A stretch of 64,000 nucleotides of DNA from Alphaproteobacteria bacterium UBA6376 (GTDB lineage Bacteria; Pseudomonadota; Alphaproteobacteria; Rs-D84), in assembly GCA_002437665.1 (NCBI GenBank), contig DJQW01000001.1, forward strand, positions 1 through 64,000, written 5' to 3'. The position numbers and the translations under genes were made by a program. The notes beneath the pieces are model-generated. The model had not been told where the DNA came from and ran no database searches. It worked only from the letters and a program-made list of their open reading frames with translations. Every line of letters starts with the position of its first letter. The stretch's first letter is position 1. Shown here piece by piece: positions 61,032-64,000 of the stretch.

Positions 61032-61340
61032 TTATTCAACACTGGCAACGGCGTTTTTATTTACTTCAATGACAACACCCTTGGCCACTTCCATTTCAAT
61101 CGTTTTTTCATTTATCTTTTTAATAGTGCCGTAAATACCCGCCGCCATGACGCGATTACCAACCTTTAATGAATCCAACATTTTCTGGTATTCCGCCATT
61201 CTGCGTTTATTCGGACGCACCATAAACAGATAGATTATTCCAAACACAACCGCACAATACAGCAACATTCCCCACCAATCCCCTGTTGCGGTCTGTGCAA
61301 TGTTTGCACCATTTTCAACAACGACTGTTGTTTCTTCCAT
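61032..61340 (-). CDS. yajC: Preprotein translocase accessory YajC
   Basis: The 102-aa product has one membrane helix (about 28-45) followed by FMVRPNKRRMAEYQKMLDSLKVGNRVMAAGIYGTIKKI, the family core. It binds SecDF and the holotranslocon. First gene of the yajC-secD-secF run, 15 bp before secD, with an AAGGAG ribosome-binding site. Confidence 0.93.
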   Translation of the reverse strand: MEETTVVVENGANIAQTATGDWWGMLLYCAVVFGIIYLFMVRPNKRRMAEYQKMLDSLKVGNRVMAAGIYGTIKKINEKTIEMEVAKGVVIEVNKNAVASVE

Positions 61341-61400
61341 GCTATTTCTCCTTGGTATTTATGCACAAAAGATAGTAAAAAAAAGCGCACCTGTAAAGGC

Positions 61401-61426
61401 AAAAAACAAGGGCTTGCGCCCCCTGT
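61401..61426 (-). terminator. Terminator of greA-mutL
   Basis: CAGGGG/CCCTTG stem (61407-61425 region, one G-U pair) with a T run on the minus strand. It starts within a few bases of the mutL stop codon. Confidence 0.7.
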
Positions 61427-61428
61427 TT

Positions 61429-63171
61429 TTATATACGTTCAAACCATGCGTCCATATCGGCAATGGGAATAAATTTATACACCGGCCGGCCATGATTACA
61501 CTGGCCCGCGCGCGCGGTATTTTCAATCGCACGCAGCAACGCATCACACGACGCCATGTCCAACGCCTGACCCGCGCGCACACTGTGATGGCACGCGTAA
61601 TTCGCCAGTTTCAAATGCAACCGTTCACCCAGTTGCGATGAATGACCGTTGGCACGAACTTCGTCCGCGATGTCGTGAAACAGGTTTGCCCAGTTCAAAT
61701 CCCAATCTGCGGGCTTTTCAAAAATTGCAATGGCATCATCGCCAAACGCATCAATATGCAACCCCGACGCCCGCATTTCGTCCGCAACGGTCAATACCGC
61801 GGCCACATCATCACTGCGCATAGAAACGACAATCGGTGTCAACAGCGGCTGCGTCTTGATCGCATGCTGGCGCAGGCGTTCATATGTAATGCGTTCATGC
61901 GCCGCATGCTGGTCAACCACAACCAGATTATCGCCCGATGCCGCCAGAATATATTTATTACCAATCTGACCAATCGCGCGCCCCAACGGCTGCATTGCAT
62001 CGGCGTCAGCCGGCGCACTTGACGGTGCAGACACAGCAGGTTTGAAAACTTCGCCCTGCTCTGGCTGATGCACGCGCAGCGTGGCGGGCGTAATGCCAAA
62101 ATCCATACGCACTGTGGCGGGAATGGTGGGTGCGGCGGTCGCCGCCATTTCAAATTCACGCGGCGCGTGATGCGCCACATCTATTTCTGGTGCATTATTC
62201 ATTGTACGCGCCAATGCCGCACGCAGATTTTTGATAATAAACCCGCGAATATGTGCCGGCTCCAAGAAATGCACCTCTGTCTTGGCGGGCGAAACATTCA
62301 CATCAACACTGCGTGGTGGCACGGTCAAATACAGCGCACACAATGGAAATTCGCGCGCATGCATAACGTCCATATATGCCGCACGCAATGCACCAACCAG
62401 AACCTTGTCCTTGACCGGACGACCATTTACAAACAGATATTGATCCACCGACGACGCGCGTCGCAACGTTGGTTCTGAAATAAAACCATGTAATTCAATG
62501 CCGGCATCCGATGCGCTGAACGCATCAACCGGTATCATACGCCCCGCAACATCATCGCCCATAACGGCAACAATACGGTCACGCATATTCTGATTTTTTG
62601 GAAATCGCCATTTGTTATTCAGTGTAAATCCGACATCGGGTCGCGCCATGGCCAGCCGACGCACAACATCCAACACAGAAATCATTTCCGCCCGATCTGC
62701 GCGCAAGAATTTCAACCGCGCCGGTGTGCGCGCAAACAAATTTGCCACCCGAATACGTGTCCCCGCGTCCCAATCAGATGGTCGCACATCGCCAGTATTC
62801 GCATTCAGTTGCCAACCATTTTCGTCCGCGCCATTGCAAGTATCAATCGTCATATCAGACACAGACGCGATTGACGGTAACGCTTCGCCACGAAACCCCA
62901 TAAAGTTTATATTCAGTAAATCATCATCGGGCAACTTTGACGTCGCATGGCGCGTAATACTGCGCACCAGGTCATCACGCGACATTCCCGACCCATTGTC
63001 AACAACCGTAATCAGCGTACGTCCGCCATCGGCGACATCAATCATAATCTGGTCTGCACCCGCGTCCAGCGCATTTTCAACCAGTTCTTTGACCACGCTG
63101 GCGGGACGTTCTACAACCTCGCCGGCGGCAATCTGGTTTATCAAAAAATCGGGCAAGACGCGTACAGGCAT
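61429..63171 (-). CDS. mutL: DNA mismatch repair protein MutL
   Basis: MutL is the GHKL ATPase linking mismatch recognition to excision. The 580-aa product has IAAGEVVERPASVVKELVENALDAGA (motif I), DNGSGM (motif II), TSKL and FMGFRGEALPSIASV (motif III), and the C-terminal dimerisation domain with KTQPLLTPI. I start at 63171, where MPVRVLPD matches the family; the longer frame would overlap greA. Confidence 0.95.
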   Translation of the reverse strand: MPVRVLPDFLINQIAAGEVVERPASVVKELVENALDAGADQIMIDVADGGRTLITVVDNGSGMSRDDLVRSITRHATSKLPDDDLLNINFMGFRGEALPSIASVSDMTIDTCNGADENGWQLNANTGDVRPSDWDAGTRIRVANLFARTPARLKFLRADRAEMISVLDVVRRLAMARPDVGFTLNNKWRFPKNQNMRDRIVAVMGDDVAGRMIPVDAFSASDAGIELHGFISEPTLRRASSVDQYLFVNGRPVKDKVLVGALRAAYMDVMHAREFPLCALYLTVPPRSVDVNVSPAKTEVHFLEPAHIRGFIIKNLRAALARTMNNAPEIDVAHHAPREFEMAATAAPTIPATVRMDFGITPATLRVHQPEQGEVFKPAVSAPSSAPADADAMQPLGRAIGQIGNKYILAASGDNLVVVDQHAAHERITYERLRQHAIKTQPLLTPIVVSMRSDDVAAVLTVADEMRASGLHIDAFGDDAIAIFEKPADWDLNWANLFHDIADEVRANGHSSQLGERLHLKLANYACHHSVRAGQALDMASCDALLRAIENTARAGQCNHGRPVYKFIPIADMDAWFERI

Positions 63172-63178
63172 ATGCGGA

Positions 63179-63649
63179 TTATTCTTTGAATTTAACTTCC
63201 AAAATCTCGTATTCTTTTTCACCAGATGGCAATTTTACAATACATGTATCGCCAACGCATCGTCCAATCATGGCACGTCCAACCGGCGATGTGCACGAAA
63301 TAACCTGTTTGCCATCAGATTCAATGTCTGACAGAATCCGGCACTGCATACGATTACCATCTTCGTCTTCGGCAACGACGCGCGCGCCAAACACCACACG
63401 GTCACCGGTCAGCGAATCCACATCAATAATTGCGGCGTTTTCAATTACCCCTTCGATAAACTGAATACGCTTGTCAATCTGACGTTGTTTTTCCTTGGCC
63501 GCGCTGTAATCGGCGTTTTCAGATAAATCACCCAGCGAACGCGCCCATTGGACGGTTTTCAATATTTCCGGACGCTGAACTTCTTTCAGGTCTTTTAATT
63601 CTTTCACCAGCGAGTCAAACCCCTCGCGCGAGATTGGTCTTTTATCCAT
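63179..63649 (-). CDS. greA: Transcription elongation factor GreA
   Basis: GreA rescues backtracked RNA polymerase. The 156-aa product has the N-terminal coiled coil (LVKELKDLKEVQRPEILKTVQWAR) with acidic tip residues, DLSENADYSAAKEKQ, and the FKBP-like C-terminal half (CTSPVGRAMIGRCVGD). It is 7 bp before mutL. The promoter shares its -35 with the divergent lptG-like gene. Confidence 0.94.
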   Translation of the reverse strand: MDKRPISREGFDSLVKELKDLKEVQRPEILKTVQWARSLGDLSENADYSAAKEKQRQIDKRIQFIEGVIENAAIIDVDSLTGDRVVFGARVVAEDEDGNRMQCRILSDIESDGKQVISCTSPVGRAMIGRCVGDTCIVKLPSGEKEYEILEVKFKE

Positions 63650-63678
63650 TTTCGTAAATCCTATTTTTCGTACCTGAA

Positions 63679-63729
63679 ATTATAAGCATTCATTTTAATT
63701 TTGCAATTATCAATTCAACAGGTTATACT
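63679..63729. promoter_or_regulatory. Divergent promoters sharing a palindromic -35
   Basis: The palindrome TTGCAA (63701-63706) can act as -35 on both strands. Leftward it pairs with TATAAT (63679-63684, 16-nt spacer) for greA; rightward with TATACT (63724-63729, 17-nt spacer) for the lptG-like gene, whose ATG is 8 nt after the -10. Confidence 0.75.
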
Positions 63730-63737
63730 TTTTGATT

Positions 63738-64000
63738 ATGACACTGAAACCATCTATTTTGACCAGATTCCTGTTGCGACGTTTCTTTTCAGGCGTTGGA
63801 CTGGTAATGCTGGTCGTATGCGGCATTATTTTTGCAATCACATTTGTTGAACGTCTGCCATCAAATCCGACGGCAGTGGCGGCATTGGCGGAATCATGGA
63901 CACGTCTGTTGGAATATGTGCCACTGTTTTTACCACTGGCGGTGTTTATGGGAACACTGTTGGCGTCTTATAATCTGACAAAATCCAGTGAAAGTATTAT
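63738..64000 (+). CDS. LptG/LptF-like LPS export permease, partial
   Basis: The first 87 residues are visible; the gene runs off the window. It begins MTLKPSILTRFLLRRFFSGVGLVMLVVCGIIFAITFVE and continues LPLAVFMGTLLASYNLTKSSESI. The RFLLRRF start, a membrane helix followed by FVE, and the LTKSSE motif are typical of LptF/LptG, which extract LPS from the inner membrane. LptG is favoured, not certain. The -10 box leaves only 8 nt before the ATG, so the mRNA may be leaderless. Confidence 0.8.
   Translation, partial: MTLKPSILTRFLLRRFFSGVGLVMLVVCGIIFAITFVERLPSNPTAVAALAESWTRLLEYVPLFLPLAVFMGTLLASYNLTKSSESI

Noticed and set aside
1..64000. CRISPR arrays, rRNA operons, insertion sequences, prophage
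   Set aside because: No regularly spaced repeats, rRNA signature, transposase, integrase or phage structural gene was found on either strand.

Overview
The window looks like chromosome from an alphaproteobacterium of moderate GC content, probably uncultured and host-associated with a compact genome. The signs are a MucR/Ros-family regulator, an alphaproteobacterial ribbon-helix-helix protein, GatCAB beside a glutamyl-tRNA synthetase, an ftsL-ftsI pair, LolA, SecDF-YajC, TatABC and many small outer-membrane beta-barrels ending in Phe. No rRNA, CRISPR array, insertion sequence or prophage is visible. Naming a lineage would need marker phylogeny.

Layout. 1-6.6 kb: dnaA, dprA, a secreted hypothetical, plsY and divergent rpsT. 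5.0-7.6 kb: an R64 PilN-type secretin with a TcpQ-domain partner. 7.8-17.9 kb (mostly +): sufB-sufC, two membrane proteins, ruvX (-), gatC-gatA, tRNA-Phe (-), gatB, a 57-aa ORF and miaB. 17.9-23.8 kb: envelope and accessory genes (autotransporter-like protein, SodC-like lipoprotein, beta-barrel, TetR-methyltransferase pair, ASCH protein, orphan gene). 24.1-33.8 kb (-): tRNA-Lys, an NlpD-like protein, then a run transcribed sufS-sufT-sufE-ftsL-ftsI-recJ-nrnA-lolA-tatB-tatC. 33.8-38.8 kb: trxA-dksA (+), a Cys-rich secreted protein behind a structured leader, tatA, a SPOR protein, and thrS with a Thr-rich leader peptide. 38.8-45.2 kb: hemolysin III, gltX, GNAT, trmB, and a four-gene uncharacterised module. 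45.2-50.8 kb: a YbeY-Lnt fusion, a membrane lysozyme-TPR protein, MucR, and divergent rarA. 50.9-64 kb: fabD, two beta-barrels, ftsK, PAP2, a pseudo-S41 protease, secF-secD-yajC, mutL, greA and the start of an lptG-like gene.

How the genes work together. Most serve translation (thrS, gltX, gatCAB, miaB, trmB, ybeY, S20, tRNAs), Fe-S assembly (Suf genes at two loci, no sufD seen), export and envelope building (Sec, Tat, Lol, Lnt, FtsI/L/K, PlsY), and DNA maintenance (DnaA, DprA, RecJ, RuvX, RarA, MutL).

The least ordinary features are: a short ORF with seven Thr codons upstream of thrS; a roughly 220-nt RNA with a closing long-range stem, competing helices and a terminator before a Cys-rich secreted gene; a second promoter-hairpin-U-tract leader before a membrane gene; a YbeY-Lnt fusion; a lysozyme-TPR membrane protein; several genes whose -10 box lies 6-9 nt from the ATG; and several degenerate family members (S41 without catalytic residues, MucR and DksA without zinc ligands, SodC-like without copper ligands).
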